Assembly (NCBI GenBank): GCA_964449985.1
Contig: CAYVCG010000011.1
Coordinates: 1 to 37,856 of the forward strand
DNA length: 37,856 nucleotides
DNA from: CAYVCG01 sp964449985
GTDB lineage: Bacteria; Bacillota; Clostridia; Lachnospirales; WRAX01
Reading direction: 5' to 3'
Part shown: positions 8,201 to 14,338 of the stretch, one piece after another
How positions within the stretch are numbered: the stretch's first letter is position 1
Layout of the letters: every line of letters begins with the position of its first letter
The notes under the pieces: generated by a model
What the model saw: only the letters and a program-made list of their open reading frames with translations
Databases searched by the model: none
Told to the model about the DNA's origin: nothing
Position numbers and translations under genes: made by a program

Positions 8201-8685
8201 TTCGAGCTAACCCAAACAGTCTCTTTGCTTGCCCAATCAGAGCCTACAGATGTGGTAAACATTTGTGGCTGTGAAAAAGGCCCTGCTACCCCTGCCTTGT
8301 CCTTCGTTCTGACTTGCCAGTAATAAAGCCTGTTATCCTTAAGAACGTCTTTAAGACCGAGCTTAACATAGCTTGATTCGCTGGAAGCAACCCAATTGCT
8401 GTCAAATATGTAGTCCCCATTTGCTATGCTGGATTCGGTTTCCGCAATAACGACTTGATAAGCTGTTTGGTATTCATCCTTATCTTCGTCATTAACAACC
8501 CACGAAAATGCAGGGTCACGGCTTTCAATTCCCAATGGTCTCTCCATAAGGTCCAGCCTCAAAACTGTGGGCTCACCCGGCGGCGTGTTTTCAGCTGCAT
8601 AAACACTTGGGAAACTGGCAAAAGCAAAAGACATTGCCATCATCAAAGCAAGAGCTATTGCACTTAATCTTTTTCTTTTTTTCAT
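5272..8685 (-). CDS. Secreted alpha-L-rhamnosidase, glycoside hydrolase family 78 (contains assembly gap)
   Basis: An exported enzyme that should release terminal L-rhamnose from plant or microbial glycans. Residues 1-31 are a Sec signal peptide (cleavage after VYA). A fibronectin-like rhamnosidase N-domain follows (about 35-145), then a concanavalin-like insert (about 150-305). After the gap come the Bac_rhamnosid_N region (from 'TTVFYNTHDVTDLL'), the 'LRYGEEL' beta domain, and the six-hairpin catalytic domain. 'SRERGAYEGD' near residue 630 corresponds to the family RDERxGWxGD motif with the general acid Glu. 'SAEAWD' near residue 910 is the likely partner carboxylate region. A C-terminal beta-sandwich and a roughly 90-residue tail follow. 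The 100 Ns at 7657-7756 are a standard scaffold gap, so the apparent length of 1137 residues is provisional. RBS AGGGAGGA. Confidence 0.9.
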   Translation of the reverse strand: MKKRKRLSAIALALMMAMSFAFASFPSVYAAENTPPGEPTVLRLDLMERPLGIESRDPAFSWVVNDEDKDEYQTAYQVVIAETESSIANGDYIFDSNWVASSESSYVKLGLKDVLKDNRLYYWQVRTKDKAGVAGPFSQPQMFTTSVGSDWASKETVWVSSNNDVWAQNGWTNYSVEFNMTITAVAMGVHVRSADQSNAFMLQFRATSAGSPANTIVPHTYIGGTFAALSAKNIPLAGKVNLDPNTTHKFKLVVIGSNVSIYIDDIYVGDVAMQSQPAAGGIGFRTGGSESGYMSGITINSVDVNGNSTXXXXXXXXXXXXXXXXXXXXXXXXXXXXXXXXXXPNRVLNTTVFYNTHDVTDLLKQGVNAFGAVNYTVYDKQYLLQLTVFYKDGTKEILVNSGRDKDDFKVLDGTTIFGENNSLGNGSYYVLAAENIDANIYPYGFDQPGFDDSKWADPVSKGQVVNAYTFKASPNQNVNRYIVDAAKIVDKGNNNYFIDFGKEIIGGFYLDVNSPARQQITLRYGEELSGVNTVRWQMRTGNNYQEKWTLKPGQQVIHNFNMKTFRYVEILDSPVELTLDNVKGVFLRQEFDDNKSYFDSSDELLNEIYEMCKYSIKATNQDLFVDSQSRERGAYEGDTMINMLSAYAVDDNYSLARFSEEYLNDIRTWPAEYALFSIEMAWYDYVYTGNIDSLRTNYQLLRSAKMKFDNRYSSAFGANGLFNGTYGLVSRPNSGDNTLDAIIVDWPAGERDGYDRTTVYNTVFNSVMYGAYDNLAKMAEALGYTADYEYYSDRAATVKKNMVEKLYDPVKGAFRDGLYSDGKVSTHYAQHASAYALAYKVMDNKDETKKAASFIASEGIFRCSVYGAFFMLKGLYGADGGDEALKLMTNKGLRSYYNMMYNAGSTISAEAWDTSLKSNMTFSHPWSSAPLSQIVGGLFGINPTTPGYNTFDIKIQPGYLTHASVKTPSIKGAIEASFTNPEGSTIEATVTVPVNTKAKVSLPVDVARRDVLLVDGVLVKAERTYGFLAVEIGSGVHTVSVPDETDGYEFIASKLDNGASAWLYNGTDSSVDAKAVFAVYNPMGLLVKYEVKDITVESKTGVSVDFAISDELKGCKIKVLMWDSGFKPIAPSYSDTY
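7657..7756. other. Assembly gap of 100 Ns inside the rhamnosidase gene
   Basis: Exactly 100 Ns, the conventional size for a gap of unknown length. The reading frame is open and in phase on both sides. Part of the rhamnosidase N-terminal galactose-binding-like domain is missing. By family comparison I expect about 35-45 residues to be absent, slightly more than the Ns allow. Confidence 0.98.
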
Positions 8686-8726
8686 TTTATTTCCTCCCTA
8701 TCATAAAATTAAAAACTATACAATAT

Positions 8727-8765
8727 TATACTTTATAGTATATACCTGTTCAATAAACGTGTCAA
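8727..8765 (-). promoter_or_regulatory. Promoter of the rhamnosidase gene with overlapping dyad
   Basis: On the minus strand, TTGACA (8765-8760), a 17-base spacer, then TATACT (8742-8737). The -10 box is the first arm of a perfect dyad, TATACT-ATAA-AGTATA (8742-8727), which covers the start of transcription. That is a possible operator for an unidentified sugar-responsive repressor, although AT-rich dyads also arise by chance. Confidence 0.7.
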
Positions 8766-8874
8766 TATCAATATTAAATGATAATGTTTTATAGCAATTA
8801 AAAGTATATTGCACAAATATATGTATAGTTAAGCATCTAATTTTATAAATATAGTATACAAATAGAGTTTTAAA

Positions 8875-8902
8875 GAAAAAAATAGGATGGCAAAAGCCAT
8901 CC
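8875..8902 (-). terminator. Terminator of the branched-chain cluster (distal copy)
   Basis: On the minus strand, the perfect stem GGATGGC-TTTT-GCCATCC is followed by TATTTTTTTC. It is the only clear Rho-independent terminator after ilvB, but it is separated from ilvB by repeat copy 1. A near-identical hairpin without a T-run lies on the ilvB side at 9022-9040. Confidence 0.8.
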
Positions 8903-9021
8903 GAGACTGTCGACAATTCAATCGAGTCATGCGGGCGCGCAATGCGCGCCCCTACAGAAATCCCGATTCTACGCCATTTGCAAGGGCGGCTTTTGGCCGC
9001 CCGTTATTTGTCGAAATCGTA
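8903..9021. repeat. Dispersed palindromic element, copy 1
   Basis: About 119 bp with ends TGTCGACAA (8908-8916) and TTGTCGAAA (9008-9016). Inside are two GC-rich palindromes, GGGCGCGCAATGCGCGCCC near 8933-8951 and GGGCGGC-TTTT-GGCCGCCC near 8984-9002. It has no coding capacity. It sits exactly between two copies of the hairpin GATGGCAAAA(G/A)CCATCC. The other copies are at 14201, 18957 and 26886. Confidence 0.85.
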
Positions 9022-9040
9022 AGATGGCAAAAACCATCCT
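9022..9040 (-). repeat. Duplicate of the ilvB terminator hairpin (proximal copy)
   Basis: AGATGGCAAAAACCATCCT repeats the hairpin at 8885-8902 with one internal difference. It lacks a T-run on the minus strand, because repeat copy 1 follows it immediately. It is best read as one half of a duplication created when the element inserted. Confidence 0.7.
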
Positions 9041-9054
9041 ATATATAAAACTCC

Positions 9055-10719
9055 TTATTCCAAAATAATTTCCTCTATTCCCGCTCCCGGCGGAACCATC
9101 GGAAATACTTTTTCGTTCTGGCCTATCTCAAAATTGATAACTACAGGCCGTTTTGCTGCAATCGCTTGCTTTAAAACATCGTCAACTTCTTCCGGCTTCG
9201 TAACGTTAAAGCCCAAAGCTCCATGTGCTTCTGCAAGCTTTACGAAATCCGGTCTGCCGGAAAGGGTTGTGTTGGAAAAACGTTTGTCATAAAACAACGT
9301 CTGCCATTGACGAACCATACCAAGACAATGATTGTTCATTATGGCAATAATAACAGGTATGTTGTATTCAACAGCTGTCGCCAGTTCAACATTGTTCATT
9401 CTAAAGCATCCGTCTCCTGCGATGTTAAACACAACTTTATCGGGATTGGCTATTTTAACGCCAAGGCTTGCTCCAAGTCCATAACCCATTGTGCCCAAAC
9501 CGCCGGACGTTACCAATGTCCTAGGCTTTTCAAATTCAATGTGCTGGCAAACCCACATCTGATGCTGCCCAACCTCTGTTACTATAATGTTGTTGCCGCG
9601 GGTGAGCTCGCTTATCCTTTTTAAGATATACTGTGGCTTTAATGTTCCGTCATCAACATAACGCAGAGGGAACTTCTTCTTTGTCTCCATTATAAATTCC
9701 AGCCACTCGTCGTTTTTGCGTTCCGGAACAATCTCCAAAAGCCTTGTCAAAACCTCTTTAACATCGCCAACAATAGCTGCCTCCGTTACGATATTCTTAT
9801 TAATCTCTGCCGGATCTATATCTATATGCAAAATCTTTGCATTCGGGGCAAATGTCGAAGGCTTTGAGATAATCCTATCAGAAAATCTTGCACCAATAGC
9901 AATAAGCAAATCGCATTCCGTTACCGCAACGCTGGAGGTCTTCGTTCCGTGCATACCTATCATGCCTAAAAATAACGGGTTTGAAGCCGGGAATCCACCA
10001 AGCCCCATAGAGCTTGAGCTTACAGGAGCGGAAATCCTCTCCGCAAACTGAACAAGTTCCTCATTTGCGCCGGATATAACGACGCCTCCGCCGCTTAGTA
10101 TCAGCGGTTTTTGGCTGTTTTTAATTAACTCTGCCGCTTTTTGCAAATCTTTTTGTCTTATATATTCGGTTTTCCTCTTTATGGGAGGAATCTCCTGACG
10201 TTTAAATTCGCATTTATTTGCCGTAACGTCCTTTGTTATATCAATAAGAACAGGGCCAGGGCGGCCTTCCTGCGCTATATAAAACGCTTTTCTTATCGTT
10301 TCCGCAAGAACGCTTATGTCTTTAACTATATAGCTGTGTTTTGTTATCGGCATTGTAACACCGGCAATGTCTACCTCCTGAAAGCTATCCTTGCCTAAAA
10401 ACGGCAGAACAACGTTGGCGGTTATAGCAACCATAGGAACTGAATCCATATAAGCCGTTGCAATACCTGTAACGAGATTAGTAGCTCCCGGGCCGCTTGT
10501 AGCCATACAAACGCCGACTTTGCCCGTAGACCTTGCATAACCGTCCGCCGCATGAGATGCGCCTTGTTCGTGGGAGGTTAAATAATGCTTGATCCTATCG
10601 GAGTATTTATAAAGCGCATCGTATATATTCAAAATTGTGCCGCCGGGATAACCAAAGACGGTATCAACGCCTTGTTCCAGCAGACATTCCATAACTATTT
10701 CAGAGCCGTTTAATTCCAT
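9055..10719 (-). CDS. ilvB: Acetolactate synthase, large (catalytic) subunit
   Basis: Condenses two pyruvates to acetolactate, or pyruvate with 2-oxobutyrate to acetohydroxybutyrate. It is the first shared step of valine, leucine and isoleucine synthesis. The N-terminal TPP domain shows 'FGYPGGTILNIYDALY' and the catalytic Glu in 'TSHEQGASHAADGYARSTGK'. A central FAD-binding region follows, and the C-terminal TPP motif is GDGCFRMN...NNHCLGM. The length of 554 residues is normal. I chose the ATG at 10719 because AAGGAGG lies seven bases upstream; a longer frame to 10785 has no ribosome site and runs through a palindrome. It is the last gene of the cluster, about 9 kb from the regulatory subunit gene ilvN, with which it should form the complex. 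Confidence 0.96.
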   Translation of the reverse strand: MELNGSEIVMECLLEQGVDTVFGYPGGTILNIYDALYKYSDRIKHYLTSHEQGASHAADGYARSTGKVGVCMATSGPGATNLVTGIATAYMDSVPMVAITANVVLPFLGKDSFQEVDIAGVTMPITKHSYIVKDISVLAETIRKAFYIAQEGRPGPVLIDITKDVTANKCEFKRQEIPPIKRKTEYIRQKDLQKAAELIKNSQKPLILSGGGVVISGANEELVQFAERISAPVSSSSMGLGGFPASNPLFLGMIGMHGTKTSSVAVTECDLLIAIGARFSDRIISKPSTFAPNAKILHIDIDPAEINKNIVTEAAIVGDVKEVLTRLLEIVPERKNDEWLEFIMETKKKFPLRYVDDGTLKPQYILKRISELTRGNNIIVTEVGQHQMWVCQHIEFEKPRTLVTSGGLGTMGYGLGASLGVKIANPDKVVFNIAGDGCFRMNNVELATAVEYNIPVIIAIMNNHCLGMVRQWQTLFYDKRFSNTTLSGRPDFVKLAEAHGALGFNVTKPEEVDDVLKQAIAAKRPVVINFEIGQNEKVFPMVPPGAGIEEIILE

Positions 10720-10751
10720 GAAATTCCTCCTTTTCTGTCTTGGTATAATTA

Positions 10752-10782
10752 TGGGAAACTTTTCTCGCGAAAAAGTTTCCCA
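10752..10782 (-). repeat. Intercistronic palindrome before ilvB
   Basis: An almost perfect 31-base palindrome with arms TGGGAAACTTTT and AAAAGTTTCCCA around a CGCG centre. No T-run follows on the minus strand, so it does not look like a functional terminator. A related perfect palindrome lies at 14152-14173. It may stabilise or process the mRNA between the GyrI-like gene and ilvB. Confidence 0.6.
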
Positions 10783-10804
10783 CACTCTTCAAACTTAAAA
10801 TATT

Positions 10805-11266
10805 TTAAAATACGGGCATAACAACCATTGTTATCATTTCACTCTCGGGAAAATCCGGCCCGTTGTAATAATGCTCGTATGCAACACCCTTTGACTTAAA
10901 CCCGTTTCCATAAAGCCAGCTTCCCATTTCATCATATGTTTGGGAGATTTCACTGTATGGTCCGCGATACATACAGAATATAACCTTTTCCTCCGGAATA
11001 ACACGGAACTTAATATCGTCATTATCCGGCAGTTTGCCTGCAACAGGGAACGCCATCTCAACATCCATATTTTCCATATCAAGGTTGTGATAAGCCACAA
11101 AAGGCACATCGGATAAAAACTCACCGAGCCCTTTCACATAATCATCCAGCTTACCGTAGCTTTCACCAATGAGTTTGGGTAAATCATTAACGTGTACTGT
11201 CTTACGAATAGAAACAACGGGTTGCTCTCTCTTTTTCAAAAGCTCAAAATTTGATACACGTGGCAT
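10805..11266 (-). CDS. GyrI-like small-molecule-binding (AraC effector-binding) domain protein
   Basis: A 153-residue stand-alone effector-binding domain. The pattern 'QPVVSIRKTV', 'VPFVAYHNLDMENMDVEMAFPV', 'VIPEEKVIFCMYRGPYSEISQTYDEMGSWLYGNG' and 'YEHYYNGPDFPESEMITMVVMPVF' is typical of the GyrI-like/SOUL-related fold. That includes the conserved 'Y.GPY..I...Y' core and the final 'E..T....PV' strand. No DNA-binding domain is fused. Relatives bind hydrophobic ligands, inhibit gyrase or hydrolyse small molecules. The ATG at 11266 follows GGAGG by about ten bases. It sits 42 bp after ilvD and before ilvB, within the same transcription unit. That hints at a role linked to branched-chain metabolites, but the sequence does not show this. 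Confidence 0.8.
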   Translation of the reverse strand: MPRVSNFELLKKREQPVVSIRKTVHVNDLPKLIGESYGKLDDYVKGLGEFLSDVPFVAYHNLDMENMDVEMAFPVAGKLPDNDDIKFRVIPEEKVIFCMYRGPYSEISQTYDEMGSWLYGNGFKSKGVAYEHYYNGPDFPESEMITMVVMPVF

Positions 11267-11308
11267 TAAGATGCATCCTCCATTCATTTAATATTAGGCT
11301 ATAGTTTA

Positions 11309-12970
11309 TTATTCCAATACAGCGCCTTTATCGGCGGATGTTACTAACTTTGCATATCGTGAAAGATAGCCGTGCTTTATTTTTGGTTCTGGGCAAACCC
11401 AAACGTTTTTACGATGGCTAATCTCATCATCGGAAACATCAAGGGTTATTTTGCCAGCATTTATATCAATAGAGATTGTATCCCCTTCTTCAACATATGC
11501 TATCATACCGCCCATTGCGGCTTCCGGGGAAACATGGCCTATGCTTGCACCTCTTGAAGCGCCGGAAAAACGTCCATCCGTTATAAGCGCAACGTCTTTA
11601 TCCAGCCCCATTCCTGCCAAAGCAGATGTTGGGGAAAGCATTTCCCTCATACCAGGGCCGCCTTTCGGGCCTTCATAACGGATAACGACAACGTCTCCTT
11701 TATTAATCCCGCCGCCCATAATGGATTTTATAGCATCCTCCTCGGAGTCAAAAACTCTCGCCGGGCCGCTATGTTTTAGCATTTCCGGAGCAACTGCTGA
11801 ACGTTTGACGACGCATCCGTTTTCCGCAAGATTGCCTTTTAAGACTGCTATACCACCTGTTGCGCTATACGGATTATTATGTGGGCGAATAACAACCGGA
11901 TTTTTATTGGAAGCCGATTTAATGTTTTCACCCACTGTCTTGCATGTCACTGTAATATTTTGAAGGTTCAACAAGTTTAACCCGGACAATTCCTTCATAA
12001 CCGCAGGGATACCCCCCGCTGCATCAAGCTGTTCTATATGATGGCTGCCTGCCGGGGCAAGCTTACAAAGGTTTGGCGTTTTTGCGCTGATTTCGTTGGC
12101 TATCTCAAGATTAATTTTGACGCCTGCTTCATGAGCGATTGCAGGAAGGTGCAGCATACTATTAGTGCTGCAGCCAAGCGCCATATCTACGGTTAAAGCA
12201 TTTAAAAACGCAGCTTCCGTCATAATATCTCTTGGTTTTATCTGTTTTTCCAAAAGCTCCATTATTTTAAAGCCTGCCTGTTTTGCCAGACGTATTCTTT
12301 CGGAATAAACGGCTGGAACAGTGCCGTTTCCAGGGAGTCCCATACCCAAAACCTCTGTCAAGCAGTTCATACTGTTTGCGGTATACATACCTGAACAAGA
12401 GCCGCATGACGGACATGAATTGTTCTCATATTCCAAAAGCTGCTCATCGTCTATTTTATTAGAGCTATACATACCAACGGCTTCAAATGTGTTGGATAAA
12501 CTAACGGCTTTTTCGCCGCCGATTTTGCCTGCAAGCATTGGCCCTCCGCTTATAACGATAGACGGGATATTAAGCCTTGCGGCAGCCATAAGCATAGCAG
12601 GCACTATTTTATCGCAGTTTGGGATAAGCACAAGAGCATCAAAGGCGTGAGCCATGGCCATAGTTTCCACGCTATCTGCAATAAGCTCGCGGCTTGCAAG
12701 GGAATATTTCATACCGATATGCCCCATTGCTATACCGTCGCAAACGCCGATAGCAGGGAACTCTATAGGCGTTCCACCTGCCGCTAAAACGCCGCGCTTA
12801 ACGGCCTCTGTTATTTTGTCCAGATTTATATGCCCGGGGATTATCTCGTTTTTAGCGTTGCAAACGCCTATTAACGGGCGGGAAAGCTCCTCATCCGTAT
12901 AGCCCATAGCTTTAAACAATGAACGGTGAGGCGTTTTATCCGCGCCTTTTTTTACTCTGTCGCTTATCAT
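11309..12970 (-). CDS. ilvD: Dihydroxy-acid dehydratase
   Basis: Dehydrates 2,3-dihydroxy-isovalerate and 2,3-dihydroxy-3-methylvalerate to the 2-oxo acids, the third common step of valine/leucine and isoleucine synthesis. It is full length (553 residues). Visible signatures are 'CNAKNEI', 'GVCDGIAMGHIGMKYSL', 'PNCDKIVPAMLMAAARLNIPSI', 'CPSCGSCSGMYTANSMN' (near residue 195), 'DMALGCSTNS' and 'TDGRFSGASRGASIGHVSPEAA'. The Cys residues bind the iron-sulfur cluster, so the enzyme is probably oxygen-sensitive. GAGGTG precedes the ATG by about nine bases. It is transcribed after ilvE with a 29 bp gap. Confidence 0.97.
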   Translation of the reverse strand: MISDRVKKGADKTPHRSLFKAMGYTDEELSRPLIGVCNAKNEIIPGHINLDKITEAVKRGVLAAGGTPIEFPAIGVCDGIAMGHIGMKYSLASRELIADSVETMAMAHAFDALVLIPNCDKIVPAMLMAAARLNIPSIVISGGPMLAGKIGGEKAVSLSNTFEAVGMYSSNKIDDEQLLEYENNSCPSCGSCSGMYTANSMNCLTEVLGMGLPGNGTVPAVYSERIRLAKQAGFKIMELLEKQIKPRDIMTEAAFLNALTVDMALGCSTNSMLHLPAIAHEAGVKINLEIANEISAKTPNLCKLAPAGSHHIEQLDAAGGIPAVMKELSGLNLLNLQNITVTCKTVGENIKSASNKNPVVIRPHNNPYSATGGIAVLKGNLAENGCVVKRSAVAPEMLKHSGPARVFDSEEDAIKSIMGGGINKGDVVVIRYEGPKGGPGMREMLSPTSALAGMGLDKDVALITDGRFSGASRGASIGHVSPEAAMGGMIAYVEEGDTISIDINAGKITLDVSDDEISHRKNVWVCPEPKIKHGYLSRYAKLVTSADKGAVLE

Positions 12971-12999
12971 ATGCTAACACCTCTTTTTATTAATCCAAG

Positions 13000-14064
13000 T
13001 TACTTAACCTCAACGACCCAGCCAAATTCATCTTTGGCTTTGCCGTATTGAACACTTGTAAGCAAATCATATAATTTCTTGGACATAGGTCCGATTCCAC
13101 CATCTGCAACCTTAAAGTTGCGCCCTGCCCAGCTAAATTCACCAATCGGAGATATAACGGCTGCTGTACCTGTTCCGAAAGCTTCTTCAAGTTTGCCGGA
13201 TTCATATGCGTCATAAAGTTCTTGAACGGAAATCTTGCGCTCGGAAACCTTTTCGCCCATGCTTCTCAAAATATGGAGAACGGAATCTCTTGTTACGCCG
13301 GGGAGAATGCTTCCACCCAATTCAGGCGTAATAAACTCGCCGTCGATTTTGAAGAAGACGTTCATAGTGCCAACTTCTTCGATATATTTTTTTTCAACAC
13401 CGTCCAACCAAAGAACTTGGGTATAACCCATTTGTTTAGCCTTTTCCTGACCTTTTAAGCTTATAGCATAGTTTGCAGCTGCTTTTGTAAAGCCGATACC
13501 GCCTTTAACCGCACGAACGTATTCATCCTCGATGCAAATTCTAACCGGGTTTAAACCTTCAGCATAATAAGCACCAACAGGAGAAAGGATTATAATAAAC
13601 TTATAGCTATATGACGGATGAACGCCAAGCGCCGGTTCTGTTGAAACAACGAACGGACGGATATATAAAGAAGTGTTTTCGGCAGTCGGTATCCAATCCT
13701 TATCTATTTTAACAAGTTCTATTAATGCTTTAAGCGCAAATTCCTCATCAATATGAGGGATACAAAGTCTTTCATTACTTTTGTTAAGACGCTCGAAGTT
13801 TTTCTGAGGTCTGAAAAAAACAATCCTTCCATCCTCTGTTTTATAAGCCTTCAAGCCCTCAAACACGGATTGGCCATAATGGAATACCATACATGCAGGA
13901 TCAAACGGAATGGGCTGATACGGCATGATTTTTGCATTGTGCCAGCCTTTGTCTACAGAATAATCCATAACAAACATGTGGTCTGTGAAAAACTTGCCGA
14001 ATGAAAGCTGGTCTTGTGCAGGTTTTGCTTTCAGGTTTTTTGATAATTCGATACTTATTTCCAT
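13000..14064 (-). CDS. ilvE: Branched-chain amino acid aminotransferase
   Basis: Performs the last step: PLP-dependent transfer of an amino group from glutamate to the branched 2-oxo acids. The 354-residue protein is of the longer BCAT type. Signatures are 'FHYGQSVFEGLKAYKTEDGRIVFFRPQKNFERLNKS', the PLP lysine in 'GFTKAAANYAISLKGQEKAKQMGY' (near residue 190), 'EVGTMNVFF', 'TPELGGSILPGVTRDSVL' and 'EAFGTGTAAVISPIG'. I chose the ATG at 14064, preceded by AGAGG. A TTG three codons earlier is unlikely. It is separated from leuB by about 270 bp that contain repeat copy 2. Confidence 0.96.
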   Translation of the reverse strand: MEISIELSKNLKAKPAQDQLSFGKFFTDHMFVMDYSVDKGWHNAKIMPYQPIPFDPACMVFHYGQSVFEGLKAYKTEDGRIVFFRPQKNFERLNKSNERLCIPHIDEEFALKALIELVKIDKDWIPTAENTSLYIRPFVVSTEPALGVHPSYSYKFIIILSPVGAYYAEGLNPVRICIEDEYVRAVKGGIGFTKAAANYAISLKGQEKAKQMGYTQVLWLDGVEKKYIEEVGTMNVFFKIDGEFITPELGGSILPGVTRDSVLHILRSMGEKVSERKISVQELYDAYESGKLEEAFGTGTAAVISPIGEFSWAGRNFKVADGGIGPMSKKLYDLLTSVQYGKAKDEFGWVVEVK

Positions 14065-14151
14065 AAAAATCAACCTCTCATAAAAAAATAGGATATTTAC
14101 AGATTATAACTCATTTTTCAACACAAAACCATAGGGGATTAAAACCTTGGA

Positions 14152-14173
14152 AAACTTTTTCTAGAAAAAGTTT
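14152..14173 (-). repeat. Perfect 22-base palindrome between leuB and ilvE
   Basis: AAACTTTTTC paired with GAAAAAGTTT around a TA centre. On either strand it can form a hairpin resembling a terminator. Together with repeat copy 2 it makes this junction the most structured in the cluster, and it may reduce or uncouple ilvE-ilvD-ilvB transcription. Otherwise 14065-14200 contains nothing I can identify. Confidence 0.6.
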
Positions 14174-14200
14174 CAAAAAGCTTTTATACTAAAGCTTTCA

Positions 14201-14327
14201 GGCTGTCGACAATTAATCAAGCAATACGGACGCGCAATGCGCGCCCCTACAGAGATTCCGATTTTAAGCCATTTGTAGGGGCGGCCATTGGCCGTCCGTT
14301 AGAAATTTCAGTATTTGTCGACATCGT
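14201..14327. repeat. Dispersed palindromic element, copy 2
   Basis: About 127 bp, with the clearest ends of the family: TGTCGACAA (14204-14212) and TTGTCGACA near 14315-14323. The inner palindromes are GACGCGC-AAT-GCGCGCC and GGGCGGCCATTGGCCGTCC. Outside it, AAAGCTTTCA on the left faces TGAAAGCTT on the right. The sequence AAAGCTT...ACTAAAG(C/T)TTTC occurs on both sides (about 14177-14199 and 14329-14350), a degenerate version of the flanking duplication seen at copies 1 and 4. The right-hand duplicate includes the leuB stop codon. Confidence 0.85.
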
Positions 14328-14338
14328 GAAAGCTTCGA

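Noticed and set aside
8716..8916. Minus-strand frame of 66 codons upstream of the rhamnosidase
   Set aside because: It spans the rhamnosidase promoter and the terminator hairpin, is extremely AT-rich, and has no ribosome site.
10720..10785. N-terminal extension of IlvB
   Set aside because: It would translate a palindrome and has no ribosome site, while AAGGAGG marks the ATG at 10719.
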